The notes beneath the pieces are model-generated. The model was not told the origin of the DNA, ran no database searches, and saw nothing but the letters and a program-made list of their open reading frames with translations. Below are positions 45,788 to 56,033 of a stretch of DNA of 64,000 bases, in pieces; within the stretch, counting starts at the first letter, position 1, and each line of letters opens with the position of its first letter. Both the position numbers and the translations under genes were made by a program. The DNA is from Acinetobacter sp. A47 (GTDB lineage Bacteria > Pseudomonadota > Gammaproteobacteria > Pseudomonadales > Moraxellaceae), in NCBI RefSeq assembly GCF_000805455.1, contig NZ_JSUS01000064.1, positions 372,001 to 436,000 on the forward strand, given 5' to 3'.

Positions 45788-46174
45788 TTAAGCTTTCGCT
45801 TTTTTGCCACGATAGTCTTCAATCGCAGCCTTGATCGCATCTTCAGCCAATACAGAGCAGTGTACTTTTACTGGTGGAAGCGCTAATTCAGTGGCGATGT
45901 CAATGTTTTTGATTGCTTGCGCTTCATCAAGGGTCTTGCCTTTTAACCATTCGGTTACAAGTGAGCTTGATGCAATTGCAGAGCCACAGCCGTAAGTCTT
46001 GAAGCGAGCTTCTTCAATTACGCCATTGTCATCGACCTGAATCTGTAAACGCATTACGTCGCCACACGCTGGTGCACCGACCATACCTGTACCTACGTTT
46101 TCTGCATTTTTATCCAAAACACCTACATTACGAGGGTTTTCGTAATGATCAATTACCTTTTCACTATAAGCCAT
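45788..46174 (-). CDS. iscU: Fe-S cluster scaffold IscU
   Basis: A 128-aa scaffold on which the 2Fe-2S cluster is built. It has the three ligand Cys ([32 protein letters not shown]) with the conserved Asp after the first, and LPPVK, the HscA recognition motif. It is 91 nt downstream of iscS. Confidence 0.98.
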   Translation of the reverse strand: MAYSEKVIDHYENPRNVGVLDKNAENVGTGMVGAPACGDVMRLQIQVDDNGVIEEARFKTYGCGSAIASSSLVTEWLKGKTLDEAQAIKNIDIATELALPPVKVHCSVLAEDAIKAAIEDYRGKKAKA

Positions 46175-46265
46175 GTCGCTTCTCCAAACCTCGGGGTCAG
46201 CCTAATATTAATATGAGGGTTAAAACCTGATTTTCAATAGAGTGCCCGGACGGGCACCTGCTGAA

Positions 46266-47483
46266 TCAGTGTTCTGCCCATTCAACTGTTGAAAGGTCAA
46301 TACCTTCTTTGTACATATCCCAAAGCGGAGAAAGTTCACGCAATTTCTCAACGGCAGCTTTGGTGATGGTTAATACATGATCAATATCTGCTTCAGTCGT
46401 GTATTTACCAAAACTGAAACGGATCGAGCTATGTGCCAGTTCGTCAGACAAACCTAAAGCGCGTAATACATAAGATGGCTCTAGTGTTGCAGAAGTACAT
46501 GCCGAACCGCTTGATACGGCTACATCTTTTAATGCCATCATCAATGATTCACCTTCAACAAAGTTGAAGCTGACATTAAGGTAGTTGGCAACGTTTTGCG
46601 TAGGGTGGCCATTCAGGAACACTTGTTCAAGGTCTTGTAAGCCATTCCAGAGCTTGTCACGTAACTTGCGGATACGTTCCTGTTCTGCTTGCATGGTTTT
46701 ACCGGCAATTTCAAAAGCCTCACCCATACCTACGATTTGATGCGTCGCCAGAGTACCAGAACGCATACCACGTTCATGACCACCACCATGCATTTGAGCT
46801 TTTAAACGGACACGCGGGCTACGGCGAACGAAAAGGGCACCGATGCCTTTAGGGCCATAGACCTTATGACCTGAGAAACTCATCAGGTCGACTTTCATGG
46901 TTGAAAGGTCGATTTCAACTTTACCGGCAGCCTGGGCAGCATCCACATGGAAGAAGGTCTTGTTTGCACGGGTTAACTCACCAATTGCAGCGACATCTGT
47001 CACAGTACCGATTTCATTGTTAACCATCATCAGTGAAACCAGGATCGTATCCGGACGTAAAGCGGCTTTAACCATTTCCGGAGTGATCAGGCCAGTACGT
47101 GGTTCCGGCTCTAAATAGGTAATTTCAAAACCTTGTTCTTCTAGTTCACGGCAAGTATCCAACACGGCTTTGTGTTCGATTTTACTGGTAATGATATGTT
47201 TGCCTTTTGAGCCGTAGAACTGTGCAATCCCTTTCAAGGCGAGGTTGTCAGATTCGGTCGCACCCGAAGTCCAGACGATTTCGCGTGGATCTGCCTTAAC
47301 CAGATTGGCAACTTGCTCACGTGCATATTCAGCTTTTTCTTCGGCTTGCCAACCATAAGCATGTGAACGTGATGCAGGGTTACCAAAAGTTCCCTCGAAC
47401 GTTAAACATTCCATCATACGTTCTGCAACTTCAGGCAGAACCGGGGTGGTTGCTGCGTAATCAAGATAAATTGGACGTTTCAT
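46266..47483 (-). CDS. iscS: Cysteine desulfurase IscS
   Basis: PLP enzyme that provides sulfur as a persulfide to IscU and to tRNA thiolation. The 405-aa protein has DYAATTP at the N-terminus, the PLP Lys in [12 protein letters not shown], and the catalytic loop Cys in [14 protein letters not shown]. Length is normal. It begins just 1 nt after the iscR stop. Confidence 0.98.
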   Translation of the reverse strand: MKRPIYLDYAATTPVLPEVAERMMECLTFEGTFGNPASRSHAYGWQAEEKAEYAREQVANLVKADPREIVWTSGATESDNLALKGIAQFYGSKGKHIITSKIEHKAVLDTCRELEEQGFEITYLEPEPRTGLITPEMVKAALRPDTILVSLMMVNNEIGTVTDVAAIGELTRANKTFFHVDAAQAAGKVEIDLSTMKVDLMSFSGHKVYGPKGIGALFVRRSPRVRLKAQMHGGGHERGMRSGTLATHQIVGMGEAFEIAGKTMQAEQERIRKLRDKLWNGLQDLEQVFLNGHPTQNVANYLNVSFNFVEGESLMMALKDVAVSSGSACTSATLEPSYVLRALGLSDELAHSSIRFSFGKYTTEADIDHVLTITKAAVEKLRELSPLWDMYKEGIDLSTVEWAEH

Positions 47484-47484
47484 G

Positions 47485-47958
47485 TCAAATACCTGTAACC
47501 GATAGGAGGGCTGAATCTAGGCTTGGTGAATTCTGGCGTAATGCAACTGTTTGAACATTGTCGCGCGCAATCAGGTCAGCAAGGGTGATTTTTGCAAGAT
47601 AATCGGCAATATGGTGGGAGAGTTCTTGCCATAAGTCATGTGTCAGACACATCGCGCCATTCTGGCAGTTACCCTTATGGTCACAACGAGTTGCATCAAC
47701 AGTTTCATTTACAGCTTCGATGATTTCTAGCACAGTAATTTCTGTTGCATTGCGCGCAAGGTGATACCCACCATTTGCTCCGCGAACGCTAGAAACTAAC
47801 CCATGACGCTTGAGTTTCGCGAATAACTGTTCTAAATAAGCGACTGAGATGGATTGGCGTGCTGCTATTTCCGCAAGCGTGATCGTTTGTTCAGTTGGCT
47901 GCAAAGCTAAATCAAGTAGAGCAGTCACTGCGTAACGACCGCGAGTTGTAAGACGCAT
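47485..47958 (-). CDS. iscR: Fe-S regulator IscR
   Basis: A 157-aa Rrf2-type repressor that senses Fe-S status. The HTH lies in residues ~20-60 and the cluster-ligating Cys set is complete ([21 protein letters not shown]). I set the start at the ATG at 47958 ([10 protein letters not shown], the family's usual beginning); a GTG four codons upstream is possible. It is the first gene of the operon and has a type 1 IscR site in its own promoter. Confidence 0.97.
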   Translation of the reverse strand: MRLTTRGRYAVTALLDLALQPTEQTITLAEIAARQSISVAYLEQLFAKLKRHGLVSSVRGANGGYHLARNATEITVLEIIEAVNETVDATRCDHKGNCQNGAMCLTHDLWQELSHHIADYLAKITLADLIARDNVQTVALRQNSPSLDSALLSVTGI

Positions 47959-47991
47959 GATTCGATACACATGGTTAGACTAGATGTTTAA

Positions 47992-48023
47992 ATTTTATGA
48001 ATTCCGACTAAAATAGTCAAGTT
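47992..48023 (-). promoter_or_regulatory. isc operon promoter with type 1 IscR site
   Basis: On the minus strand TTGACT (complement of 48015-48020) and TAAAAT (complement of 47992-47997) are separated by 17 nt. The sequence GACTATTTTAGTC inside it (complement of 48005-48017) fits the type 1 IscR consensus with its GACT...AGTC arms, overlapping the -35 box. Holo-IscR should repress its own operon here. Confidence 0.85.
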
Positions 48024-48065
48024 TTAAATTGCCATTCTGTGAGTGAAAAGTGAAATATATTGGAA

Positions 48066-48704
48066 TTATTGTATCCACGTATTATAAACAAAAAAGGCGA
48101 TGAAAATAAAGCTTAAAACAGCAAAACCGATGTTGATCAGGCGCTGACGTTTTTGCAGGCGATGAATACGGTTCTGATACTGTTTGACCTCTACCAATAA
48201 AGAGTTAATCTCCGAACGTTGCTGATCAATTTTTTCCAGCAGGGGGGCAACGCGTTGTTGTGAAGCAACTGTTTCAGCTTCGTCACTGAACCACTGTTTC
48301 CAGTTCATTAAAATACTGGACAGGGTAAGGTGCGGTAGCAGGTCGAGAAACTCTTCGCTGTGCCGGGCATCACCCAGAATACGCATATTGGCAATGCTGC
48401 GCTGATTGTTGAATACGAAAATCTTGATCAGGTCGATCAGTGTACTGTTAATTTCGAGATCGATTGTCCGGTCCAGTGCTTTCATATCAAATAAAAGCCC
48501 TTTTTCAGTAAACTGGATGTAAAAATCAAAGAACGGGATATAACTATTGATCCGGATCGTGATTTTTTGATCAATAAGTTTTTTTGCCTGCAAGCGTAAT
48601 GTCGCATCGTGCGTCAGAATGAACGAGAAAAAAGTTTCTAAAACAATGATGACAATGTTTAGCAACAAATGCGGATGTTTATGTCTTTGTTGCGTATCAT
48701 TCAT
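48066..48704 (-). CDS. Hypothetical protein with coiled coil and C-terminal membrane anchor
   Basis: A 212-aa protein from ATG 48704 (AAGGAA about 11 nt upstream; a TTG seven codons earlier gives a less typical start). Residues ~15-32 form a hydrophobic segment (LLNIVIIVLETFFSFILTH). The middle carries a domain that may bind lipid (SCP2-like character, IRINSYIPFFDFYIQFTEKG). Residues ~150-185 form a coiled coil (LLEKIDQQRSEINSLLVEV), and the end is a transmembrane helix (FAVLSFIFIAFFVY). It resembles UbiJ-like SCP2 proteins only in outline. I do not recognise it. Confidence 0.65.
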   Translation of the reverse strand: MNDTQQRHKHPHLLLNIVIIVLETFFSFILTHDATLRLQAKKLIDQKITIRINSYIPFFDFYIQFTEKGLLFDMKALDRTIDLEINSTLIDLIKIFVFNNQRSIANMRILGDARHSEEFLDLLPHLTLSSILMNWKQWFSDEAETVASQQRVAPLLEKIDQQRSEINSLLVEVKQYQNRIHRLQKRQRLINIGFAVLSFIFIAFFVYNTWIQ

Positions 48705-48913
48705 AGGGCTCTTTTTCCTTACCAATCAATCAATAAAACTCAAAAACCTGTAAACCTGAGCATCCGTACCTAATTGTTAAAAATAATTTACAGGACTTTA
48801 TTGCTTTGTAGAACAGTTTTTTAAAACGATCAAGTCTTAACTTTGATATTATAAAAACATTTTTATGGTTAAATACGACATACTGTTTGTAAAGTGCTTA
48901 GGAGTAAAGGTCA

Positions 48914-49369
48914 ATGGATCACCCAAATAAAGAAATTCCTAATGAAGAAGCTGAAGTAAAAACTAAGCCAAAATCAAAGAGTTCCAAAAAATCTGCGTTA
49001 GATTTCAAAAAATATACACAACAAATCTGGCTGGCAGGATTGGGCGCATTTTCACGCGCAGAAGAAGAAGGCAACAAACTGTTTGACTCACTGGTCAAGG
49101 TGGGTGAGGAGCTGGAGTCAAAAACCGTCGATTTTGCGGACAATACCGTAGGCAAGGTGACAGAGAAAGCCAAAGAGTCGGTGACGGATACCAAGGACAA
49201 GGTAGAAAAGATTTTAGATAGCAGTGTCAATCATTCACTTAACCGGATTGGACTGGTGACACCCAAGGATCTGCAGCATATTGAACAGCTGCTTGTACAG
49301 CTTCATATCAAGGTCGATGCCCTGATCGAAGAAAATAATCAATTGAAGGCCAAATTGAATAAAAAGTAA
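48914..49369 (+). CDS. Phasin family / polyhydroxyalkanoate granule-associated protein
   Basis: A 151-aa protein with a basic Lys/Ser-rich N-terminus, then KYTQQIWLAGLGAFSRAEEEGNKLFDSLV, the PhaF/PhaI phasin signature, and a long amphipathic helix with a coiled-coil end (VDALIEENNQLKAKL). Phasins coat PHA granules and help segregate them; here no phaC/phaB gene is nearby, so a general stress or membrane-bound role is possible. The promoter region upstream is AT-rich. Confidence 0.85.
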   Translation: MDHPNKEIPNEEAEVKTKPKSKSSKKSALDFKKYTQQIWLAGLGAFSRAEEEGNKLFDSLVKVGEELESKTVDFADNTVGKVTEKAKESVTDTKDKVEKILDSSVNHSLNRIGLVTPKDLQHIEQLLVQLHIKVDALIEENNQLKAKLNKK

Positions 49370-49537
49370 AAAAATTGCAGGTAACTCGTCTGTTTATGTC
49401 GTATTTCAGTATTTATTTTAATTAAAAGGCCTTTCTAGTATTGCGTTCTCCCCTAAAGCATTGCTATAAAGGCGTCATGGCCTTTTAAACTATAGCCTTG
49501 GATCTTAACAAACGATATTAAGAGGATATTTTTTATC

Positions 49538-49810
49538 ATGAATAAATCAGAATTAATTGATGCGATTGCTGAAAAAGGGGGCGTGTCAAAATCGGATGCT
49601 GGTAAGGCACTCGATGCGACAATTGCATCAATCACTGAAGCGCTTAAAAAAGGTGATACGGTTACTTTAGTTGGGTTCGGTACTTTTAGCGTTAAAGATC
49701 GTGCTGCTCGTACTGGTCGTAACCCTAAAACTGGTGAAGAAATTGAAATCAAAGCAAGCAAAGTGCCAAGCTTCAAAGCTGGTAAGGGTTTAAAAGATTC
49801 GGTTGCGTAA
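49538..49810 (+). CDS. hupB: Histone-like DNA-binding protein HU (beta type)
   Basis: A 90-aa HU protein: [20 protein letters not shown], the DNA-binding arm [20 protein letters not shown] and the C-terminal [16 protein letters not shown] helix. Length and Pro of the arm (RNPKTG) are standard. The start is preceded by AAGAGGA. It ends at a terminator, and ppiD follows, as in E. coli hupB-ppiD. Confidence 0.97.
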   Translation: MNKSELIDAIAEKGGVSKSDAGKALDATIASITEALKKGDTVTLVGFGTFSVKDRAARTGRNPKTGEEIEIKASKVPSFKAGKGLKDSVA

Positions 49811-49825
49811 TCTTATTAAATCAAT

Positions 49826-49853
49826 AAACGCACCATTTTGGGTGCGTTTTTTA
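49826..49853 (+). terminator. Terminator after hupB
   Basis: AACGCACC and GGTGCGTT pair around a short loop, followed by TTTT. Confidence 0.9.
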
Positions 49854-49949
49854 TTTATTGAATGAAAAAGTTAATTTGATTCTTATTCTGCATTCATTCA
49901 CTTTTGTTTTTCAGTTAAAATTGCCCCGAAATAAAATATTGGAATTCTT

Positions 49950-51821
49950 ATGGAATCGTTTCGTACTCTCATTAAGGGTTGGCTTGGCAAAGTCCTGTTA
50001 GTTTTGTTTTTGGCTCCTTTAGCACTTGTCGGTATAGAAGGGTATTTTAGTGGTAGCAATAAAGCAGACGTTGCAAAATCAGTAAACGGTCAAGATATTT
50101 CTAAAAAAGAATTAGAAAGTGCAACCAAAAACTATAAAGATCAATATCTTGCTTTGGTAAAAGGCGACGAATCACTTTTAAATTTACCTGTGATTCAGGA
50201 AAAAGCACTTGATGCGCTGATTGCACGTTCGTTATTGCAACAGCAAGCTGAAAAACTGGGAATTTCCTTGAGTGAAGTTCAACTTGAGCAAATGCTGGCC
50301 CAACAGCCAAGCTTTCAGGAAAATGGCAAGTTTTCTCAAACCTTGTATGAAAACTACTTACGTTCTGTGGGAATGACCAATCAGGCCTTGATCACAAGCT
50401 TGCGTCAAGATCATGCGCTGAAAATGATTTCATCATCATTGATGGATTATGCCTTGGTGAGTAAGACGGATGTACAGCAACTGGCAAATTTGCAGACCGA
50501 ACAACGTACCTTGCATTTGGCGAGTATCAAGCTTGATGACTATAAAAAAGGCGTTACAGTCTCAAACCAGGAAATTGCAGACTACTATAACAAGCATAAA
50601 AATGAATTTAAGCAGGTGGCAAGTGTTGATGTTGATTATGTGGTACTAACACCTGCCTTATTGCCTAAAGCCAACCTTGCTGTAACTGATGCAGAGTTGC
50701 AACAAGCTTATGCTGCATTTGTAGACGAGCAGAAAAAAGCGGTTAAACGTCAGGTTAAGCATATCTTAATTACCACTGATGCACGTGATGATGCGGCTGC
50801 CCAGAAACTTGCAAATGAAGTCTATGCGAAAATTCAGGCAGGCGAGTCATTTGCTCAGGCTGCGGCTCAATATTCTGAAGATCCGAGCTCCAAGGCTCAG
50901 GGCGGATTGGTAGATGCCTATGCTCCTGGAGTTTTTTCAGCTGATTTTGATAATGCTGTCAATGCCTTGAAAAACGGTGAAATTTCCAAGCCTGTTAAAA
51001 CCCAATACGGTTATCACATTATTGAAGCGGAAACTCCGATGGTAAAACTACCATCATTTGAAGCTGAAAAAGCGCGTTTAACTGCTCAGATCGAGAAAAA
51101 CAAGCAGTCAAACCAGTTTAGCGATACGGTAAACAGCCTTAATGAAATGATTGTGGGTAATGACTCTTTAGATGCTGCGGTACAGGAAGTGAAGGGTGCC
51201 CGTATTGAATCTGCAAATGGCGTAACCTTGGCAACTGATCATCCGTATTTAAGTGATTTGAGTGTTAAGGCAAAATTATTTAATGATGATGTGAAAAATG
51301 GTGATCGTAATGCATCATCTAATATCCAGCTGGCAAATGGAGATACCATCTGGATCAAGGTGCGTAACTATCATGCAGCTGGTGTTAAATCTCTAGATCA
51401 GGCCACTGCTGAAGTGAAAGCCAAAGTCATTGAAGCCAAGGCTTATCAGGCAGCTCAGGCAAAAGTCGCTACTATTCTGGCTGATTTTAAAACACAACCG
51501 GCAGCGCAGGTGGTTGCCAAATCTCAGGTAAACTTTGAAAATGCAGGTACTTTTGCCCGTTCCCAAGGTTTAAAACGCCCGATTGAACGTGCGGCATTTA
51601 GTATTCCTGCACCGGCCAAAGACGGTCTGTGGTCTGCAACAACGGCGAAATTGCCGAATGAGCTGGTCATTGTTGCTGTGTCTAATGTGAACAGTCGTGT
51701 TGCCAGTACTTTAGCGCCAGAACAGTTGCAGGAGTTGAATAAGCTTTATCAACAGTTCCGTGGACAACAGGTTCTGGAAGACTATACCGAGTACTTGAAA
51801 TCACAAGCCAAGATCAAATAA
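49950..51821 (+). CDS. ppiD: Periplasmic folding chaperone PpiD (SurA N-terminal / PpiC domains)
   Basis: A 623-aa protein anchored in the inner membrane by one N-terminal helix (VLLVLFLAPLALVGIEGYF) and facing the periplasm. A SurA_N-type helical region follows (residues ~45-180), then a parvulin domain at ~265-370 (RQVKHILITTDARDDA, GLVDAYAPGVFSADFDNAV, YGYHIIEAE), and a helical C-terminus. PpiD works near the Sec translocon on new outer-membrane proteins. It is just downstream of hupB, the usual place. Confidence 0.95.
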   Translation: MESFRTLIKGWLGKVLLVLFLAPLALVGIEGYFSGSNKADVAKSVNGQDISKKELESATKNYKDQYLALVKGDESLLNLPVIQEKALDALIARSLLQQQAEKLGISLSEVQLEQMLAQQPSFQENGKFSQTLYENYLRSVGMTNQALITSLRQDHALKMISSSLMDYALVSKTDVQQLANLQTEQRTLHLASIKLDDYKKGVTVSNQEIADYYNKHKNEFKQVASVDVDYVVLTPALLPKANLAVTDAELQQAYAAFVDEQKKAVKRQVKHILITTDARDDAAAQKLANEVYAKIQAGESFAQAAAQYSEDPSSKAQGGLVDAYAPGVFSADFDNAVNALKNGEISKPVKTQYGYHIIEAETPMVKLPSFEAEKARLTAQIEKNKQSNQFSDTVNSLNEMIVGNDSLDAAVQEVKGARIESANGVTLATDHPYLSDLSVKAKLFNDDVKNGDRNASSNIQLANGDTIWIKVRNYHAAGVKSLDQATAEVKAKVIEAKAYQAAQAKVATILADFKTQPAAQVVAKSQVNFENAGTFARSQGLKRPIERAAFSIPAPAKDGLWSATTAKLPNELVIVAVSNVNSRVASTLAPEQLQELNKLYQQFRGQQVLEDYTEYLKSQAKIK

Positions 51822-51840
51822 GGGTTTGATCTGGGTCATA

Positions 51841-51870
51841 AAAAAGCCAGTGGATATCCACTGGCTTTTT
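51841..51870. terminator. Bidirectional terminator
   Basis: AAAAAGCCAGTGG and CCACTGGCTTTTT pair around ATAT in a perfect palindrome. It separates the convergent ppiD and cpoB genes. Confidence 0.95.
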
Positions 51871-51886
51871 TATTGAAGCAAAAATC

Positions 51887-52741
51887 TTATTTTTTCTGAA
51901 TAAACTTGGCTTCTTCAGATTGAGGATACTGGCTGAGTAACTTGCTTCTATACTGATTGGCTAAAGCAGTGTCGTGATCCACTTCTTTGGCAATGCTGTA
52001 GAGCTGATAAACTGCCCGTGAGGCTTTAGCTGAATTTGGATAGCGTGTCGCAACGATATTATAGTTTTGCTTTGCTGCTTTATAGTCTACAGGTTCAACC
52101 GCCAGATAGAATTCTGCCAGCCAGAAATAGGCATTACCGACATAAATACCGTTAGGGTGGTTTTTAATAAAGTTCTGCATTGGCTGAATGGCTTTTTTTG
52201 CCCCGCCTTGTTTGTAAGCATCCAGTGCAACCGTATAAGCTGCTTTTTCCAGTTCAATCTGACTGTTGGTATTGGCAGTGGTTGCTGTGTTTGATTGCGG
52301 TTGTACAGCAGGAGTCTGGGTTGCAGGCGTGGTTTGTTGTGGTACCGGAGCGGCCGGAACAATGGCTGGTGTGCTGGTGTCTGCGTTGGTTGAAGAGGAT
52401 GCAGCAGCAGGTGAGGCTTCTGCTTCTGGATTGTCTTCAGGCGGATCAATCTTTTGTGAAAGTAGTTCCAGACGTTGATCCAGATCGGTATAACGGTTAG
52501 TCAGTTCTTTTTTTAGTTGCTCAATTGCATTGTCATGTTCTTCAAGCTGTCCACGTAACTTGCGGATCTCTTCTTCAAGCTTCTGGTTTTTTTGCATGAT
52601 TTCCCAGTTTAAGCTCGGTGTACCTGCGACAACATTATTGGCCTGCTGTTGGCTGAGGGCGCGCGATTCGATCGGCACATTGGCATATAAATGGGTCGTA
52701 CCCAGCAGGGCCATAAAAAGTACGGAATGCTTTTTTAGCAT
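51887..52741 (-). CDS. cpoB: Cell division coordinator CpoB (YbgF), Tol-Pal associated
   Basis: A 284-aa periplasmic protein with a signal peptide ending near HLYANVPIE. Residues ~45-95 form the trimerising coiled coil (LEEEIRKLRGQLEEHDNAI). A Pro/Ala/Thr-rich linker spans ~100-165. TPR repeats fill the rest (AYFWLAEFYLAVEPVDYKAA, YPNSAKASRAVYQLYSIAKE). CpoB links PBP1B and Tol function during constriction in E. coli. Here it stands alone without tol-pal genes in the window. Confidence 0.9.
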   Translation of the reverse strand: MLKKHSVLFMALLGTTHLYANVPIESRALSQQQANNVVAGTPSLNWEIMQKNQKLEEEIRKLRGQLEEHDNAIEQLKKELTNRYTDLDQRLELLSQKIDPPEDNPEAEASPAAASSSTNADTSTPAIVPAAPVPQQTTPATQTPAVQPQSNTATTANTNSQIELEKAAYTVALDAYKQGGAKKAIQPMQNFIKNHPNGIYVGNAYFWLAEFYLAVEPVDYKAAKQNYNIVATRYPNSAKASRAVYQLYSIAKEVDHDTALANQYRSKLLSQYPQSEEAKFIQKK

Positions 52742-53055
52742 AAAAATTCATCCATAAGTTGAAAATAAAGCTGTGGTCGGACAAGTTTTCATCTTTTACT
52801 TGTAACATACCAGATATAGATTTTTGATTTAGCCATTAAAACAGCAACTGGTTTAAATGCAATAAGCATTTACAATCTTCAAGCACTTTTGAAGAAATTA
52901 GTCTGTTCTTGTTGAATGTTTGCACATAATAGGCATAAAAAGATGAAAAATATTAGGTGTTTGATGATGAATTAGGCAGTTGAGCTGAAAACTTGCTGAA
53001 AAACAGGGACAAGGCTTGCAACTCGGCAAAAAATCTCTATACTTTGTCAGGCAAT
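52742..53055. other. Intergenic region between cpoB and ffs
   Basis: A 314-nt AT-rich spacer between the divergent cpoB gene and the ffs RNA gene. It contains the ffs promoter near its right end. I see no further gene. Confidence 0.6.
53016..53043 (+). promoter_or_regulatory. ffs promoter
   Basis: TTGCAA (53016-53021) and TATACT (53038-53043) separated by 16 nt, ending 12 nt before the RNA starts. Confidence 0.8.
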
Positions 53056-53165
<110 letters not shown>

Positions 53166-53170
53166 ACCAG

Positions 53171-53653
53171 TTATTCTTCTCCGCTCGTCCGAGCAATCGC
53201 TTTCATAATAACGTCCATATCAAATCCGCGATATTGTAAAAACCGAATCTGTCTGGCCTTGATTTTTGGGTCGGTTGCGACTTCTTCTCCGAATTTCTTT
53301 ATTTTAAGCTGGTACGCTTGATCAAGCCAATCTACTTCCTGCAATTCCTCTGTAATCAGTTCTGCATCCAGCTGCTTGGCTTTGAGTGCCTGTTTGATTC
53401 TCTGCAGACCTTTTCCTTTTCTTAACTGACTGGCCAGAGTCAGTTCGGCCACACGCTGGTCACTTTGATAATTTTGCTGTGCCAGCTCTGCTACCAGTGC
53501 ATCGACTTCTTTCGGGTGGATTGCATATTGATTGAGTTTGGCAACCAGTTCTGCCTGTGAATAATCCCGGCGTGTGAGTAGGGCAAAGGCATAAGAACGT
53601 AATCGGGTTCCGGTCAGGGTTTTGGGCTTTTCTGTTTTTTGGTGATTAAACAA
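53171..53653 (-). CDS. recX: Regulatory protein RecX
   Basis: A 160-aa protein that modulates RecA filaments by capping or inhibiting extension. It is helical, with the RecX repeats: YAFALLTRRDYSQAELVAKL, VAELTLASQLRKGKGLQRIKQ and ARQIRFLQYRGFDMDVIMKAI. It lies 46 nt downstream of recA on the same strand, past a hairpin, the standard recA-recX order. Confidence 0.95.
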   Translation of the reverse strand: MFNHQKTEKPKTLTGTRLRSYAFALLTRRDYSQAELVAKLNQYAIHPKEVDALVAELAQQNYQSDQRVAELTLASQLRKGKGLQRIKQALKAKQLDAELITEELQEVDWLDQAYQLKIKKFGEEVATDPKIKARQIRFLQYRGFDMDVIMKAIARTSGEE

Positions 53654-53674
53654 AATCTATTTCCTCATGAAAGA

Positions 53675-53697
53675 AAAACGCCCCGAAGGGCGTTTTA
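53675..53697 (-). terminator. Hairpin after recA
   Basis: AAAACGCCC and GGGCGTTTT pair around CGAA between recA and recX. Some transcription probably reads through into recX, as is known in E. coli. Confidence 0.88.
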
Positions 53698-53699
53698 GC

Positions 53700-54746
53700 T
53701 TAGCTTTCTAAAAAATCTGGTTCTTCTTCATCTTCGGTTTGCAAAGCTTCAGTGTTGGTTTTGGTTAGAAGCTGCTCACGAATCAATTTTTCAATTTCTT
53801 GAGCCATGGCCGGGTTCTCTTCAAAATAACGGATCACATTGTTTTTACCTTGGCCAATCTTGTTACCTTGATACGAGTACCAGGCACCTGCTTTTTGTAC
53901 GATATCCTGCTGTACGGCCAGATCAACCAGCTCACCTAGCTGATTGGTTCCCTTGCCATACATGATCTGGAACACGGCTTCCTTGAATGGAGGTGCCATT
54001 TTGTTCTTCACGACTTTAACACGGGTTTCGTTACCGGTAATTTCGTCACCTTCTTTGACCTGACCGATACGGCGGATATCCAGACGTACTGAGGCATAGA
54101 ATTTAAGTGCGTTACCACCTGTAGTTGTTTCAGGGCTACCGAACATGACACCAATCTTCATACGGATCTGGTTAATGAAGATCACCATACAGTTAGAGCG
54201 TTTGGCATTACCTGTAATCTTACGCAAGGCCTGACTCATTAAACGTGCTTGTAAGCCCATGTGTGAGTCGCCCATTTCACCTTCAATTTCGGCTTTAGGG
54301 GTGAGTGCTGCTACAGAGTCGACAACGATCAGGTCAATCGCGCCTGAACGTACCAGCATGTCTGCGATTTCAAGCGCCTGTTCACCATGATCGGGTTGTG
54401 ATACCAGCAGGTTGTCAATGTCGACACCCAGCTTGCGTGCATATTCCGGGTCTAATGCATGTTCTGCATCGATAAAGGCACAAGTACCGCCATTTTTTTG
54501 ACATTGTGCAATGGCTTGCAGTGTCATGGTCGTTTTACCAGATGATTCAGGACCGTAAATCTCGATGATACGGCCTTTAGGTAATCCGCCAATCCCTAAT
54601 GCGATATCAAGTGTCAAGGAACCTGTAGAAACGGCTTCAACCGCTTGTACAGTGTTATCACCTAGGCGCATGACTGTGTTTTTGCCAAACTGTTTTTCAA
54701 TCTGGCTTAAGGCGGCTTGTAACGCCTTGCTTTTATTATCATCCAT
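53700..54746 (-). CDS. recA: Recombinase RecA
   Basis: ATP-dependent strand-exchange protein. The 348-aa protein has the Walker A motif GPESSGKTT at residues ~66-74, Walker [11 protein letters not shown], and loop L2 [22 protein letters not shown]. The C-terminus is acidic, as usual. I see no CTGT-N8-ACAG LexA box upstream, in line with Acinetobacter lacking LexA and using the UmuDAb/DdrR system. Confidence 0.99.
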   Translation of the reverse strand: MDDNKSKALQAALSQIEKQFGKNTVMRLGDNTVQAVEAVSTGSLTLDIALGIGGLPKGRIIEIYGPESSGKTTMTLQAIAQCQKNGGTCAFIDAEHALDPEYARKLGVDIDNLLVSQPDHGEQALEIADMLVRSGAIDLIVVDSVAALTPKAEIEGEMGDSHMGLQARLMSQALRKITGNAKRSNCMVIFINQIRMKIGVMFGSPETTTGGNALKFYASVRLDIRRIGQVKEGDEITGNETRVKVVKNKMAPPFKEAVFQIMYGKGTNQLGELVDLAVQQDIVQKAGAWYSYQGNKIGQGKNNVIRYFEENPAMAQEIEKLIREQLLTKTNTEALQTEDEEEPDFLES

Positions 54747-54905
54747 CTCAAAACCTCAAAACTTTATTTCTTAACGACTAACCCAAGTGGATGTATTGAA
54801 TCTCAACTTGTTGGGACTTGAGTATAGTGGCAGATTCTCAGTGTTTATTCTACATCTGGCCTGTGTCTAAGCGACACAAGATGACGCATCCAAAAATAGG
54901 AAATT

Positions 54906-55334
54906 TTACTCGTCATGGTAAGACCATGACTGGACATTTTCCTGCTTAAAGCGATTGATATCACGACGATCTTTTTTGCTTGGTCGATGATCCGGTCGGG
55001 CTAGATTATGCATTTTTCGTTGTGATGCATGCAACTCCCGACGTGCAATACTTTCTGGTGTTTCTTCATAAAGCAGTTGGGCTGCAGGTGCGCCACCCCG
55101 CACAGCCGAGAGTGCCTTGACGATGACGGTCTTTTTTTCAAAACCTTGCTGGATGGTCAGCTCCATGCCGATCCGCACATCTCTGGAGACTTTGACACGG
55201 TCATTGTTGTGATGGACTTTGCCACCTTCAATTGCAGCTTTGGCAATCGAGCGGGTTTTAAAAAAACGTGCGGCCCAAAGCCATTTATCAATACGCATGG
55301 CTTCCATGCTTTCGGGTTCATGCTGTCTTGGCAT
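54906..55334 (-). CDS. hslR: Ribosome-associated heat shock protein Hsp15 (HslR), S4 domain
   Basis: A 142-aa basic RNA-binding protein. The S4 domain starts MRIDKWLWAARFFKTRSIAKAAI at about residue 13 and includes VKVSRDVRIGMELTI. HslR rescues 50S subunits carrying a stalled nascent chain. The first 12 residues may be an artefact, since ATG at 55298 also starts the domain. It overlaps the end of the nucleotidase gene by 17 nt, the same order as E. coli yrfG-hslR. Confidence 0.9.
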   Translation of the reverse strand: MPRQHEPESMEAMRIDKWLWAARFFKTRSIAKAAIEGGKVHHNNDRVKVSRDVRIGMELTIQQGFEKKTVIVKALSAVRGGAPAAQLLYEETPESIARRELHASQRKMHNLARPDHRPSKKDRRDINRFKQENVQSWSYHDE

Positions 55335-56022
55335 CTGTTACCTGTAGGTTGGTTTCAAGATAATCAAAAAGTTCAGTTAAGTGATCAAGTGCCGGATAGG
55401 GGAGCTCGGAGGCTGTTCTGGCTGCTTTACTGCTGGAGGGTTGCAAAATACTGAACAGCTGGCAGATACCAAAATCTTCTGCACTTTTGAGTACGGCAAC
55501 CGTATCGTCAACAAACACGGCCTGTGCAGGATCAAAGGGATGCTGCTGTTGCAGTTTTTGCCAAAAAGCGGTTTCCTCTTTGGCATGCCCGATTTCTTCA
55601 CTACTGACTATAAGCTCAAAATATGGGCGAAGCTCGACATTTTCAAGTTTTAGTTGTAGGCCGGCACGGTCTGCATTGGTGAGTAACCAGCAGCGATAAC
55701 CTTTGGCCTTGAGCTGTGCTAGCAGTTGATGGCAGCCGGCACGAGGGCCGATTTTATGGCGATATTCATGCTGGAGTTGTAGTACATCTACTCCGACTTT
55801 AGCCGTCCAGTGCGCCGAAGAATACCAAGATAGTGTATGCTTATGCTGTTGGTAAAATTGAAAGAGTGTATGTTGGCTTTGTTCCAGGCTGCATTGGTGT
55901 ACCTGAGCATGACGCTCGGGCAAACAATGATTCCAGATCAAGTCATCAAATGCCAGGTCAAGTAATGTGCCATCCATGTCGAACATGGCAATCGGCTGCT
56001 GCTGTAAATCTGAATATGACAT
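55318..56022 (-). CDS. yrfG: HAD-family GMP/IMP nucleotidase (YrfG-like)
   Basis: A 234-aa HAD-IA hydrolase with motif I FDMDGTLLDLAFDD, motif II LLTNADR, and motif IV AVFVDDTVAVLKSA. E. coli YrfG dephosphorylates purine nucleotides, and it is likewise the gene before hslR. The substrate is inferred from that similarity and position. Confidence 0.85.
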   Translation of the reverse strand: MSYSDLQQQPIAMFDMDGTLLDLAFDDLIWNHCLPERHAQVHQCSLEQSQHTLFQFYQQHKHTLSWYSSAHWTAKVGVDVLQLQHEYRHKIGPRAGCHQLLAQLKAKGYRCWLLTNADRAGLQLKLENVELRPYFELIVSSEEIGHAKEETAFWQKLQQQHPFDPAQAVFVDDTVAVLKSAEDFGICQLFSILQPSSSKAARTASELPYPALDHLTELFDYLETNLQVTDAKTA

Positions 56023-56033
56023 AAGGTTGGTCT

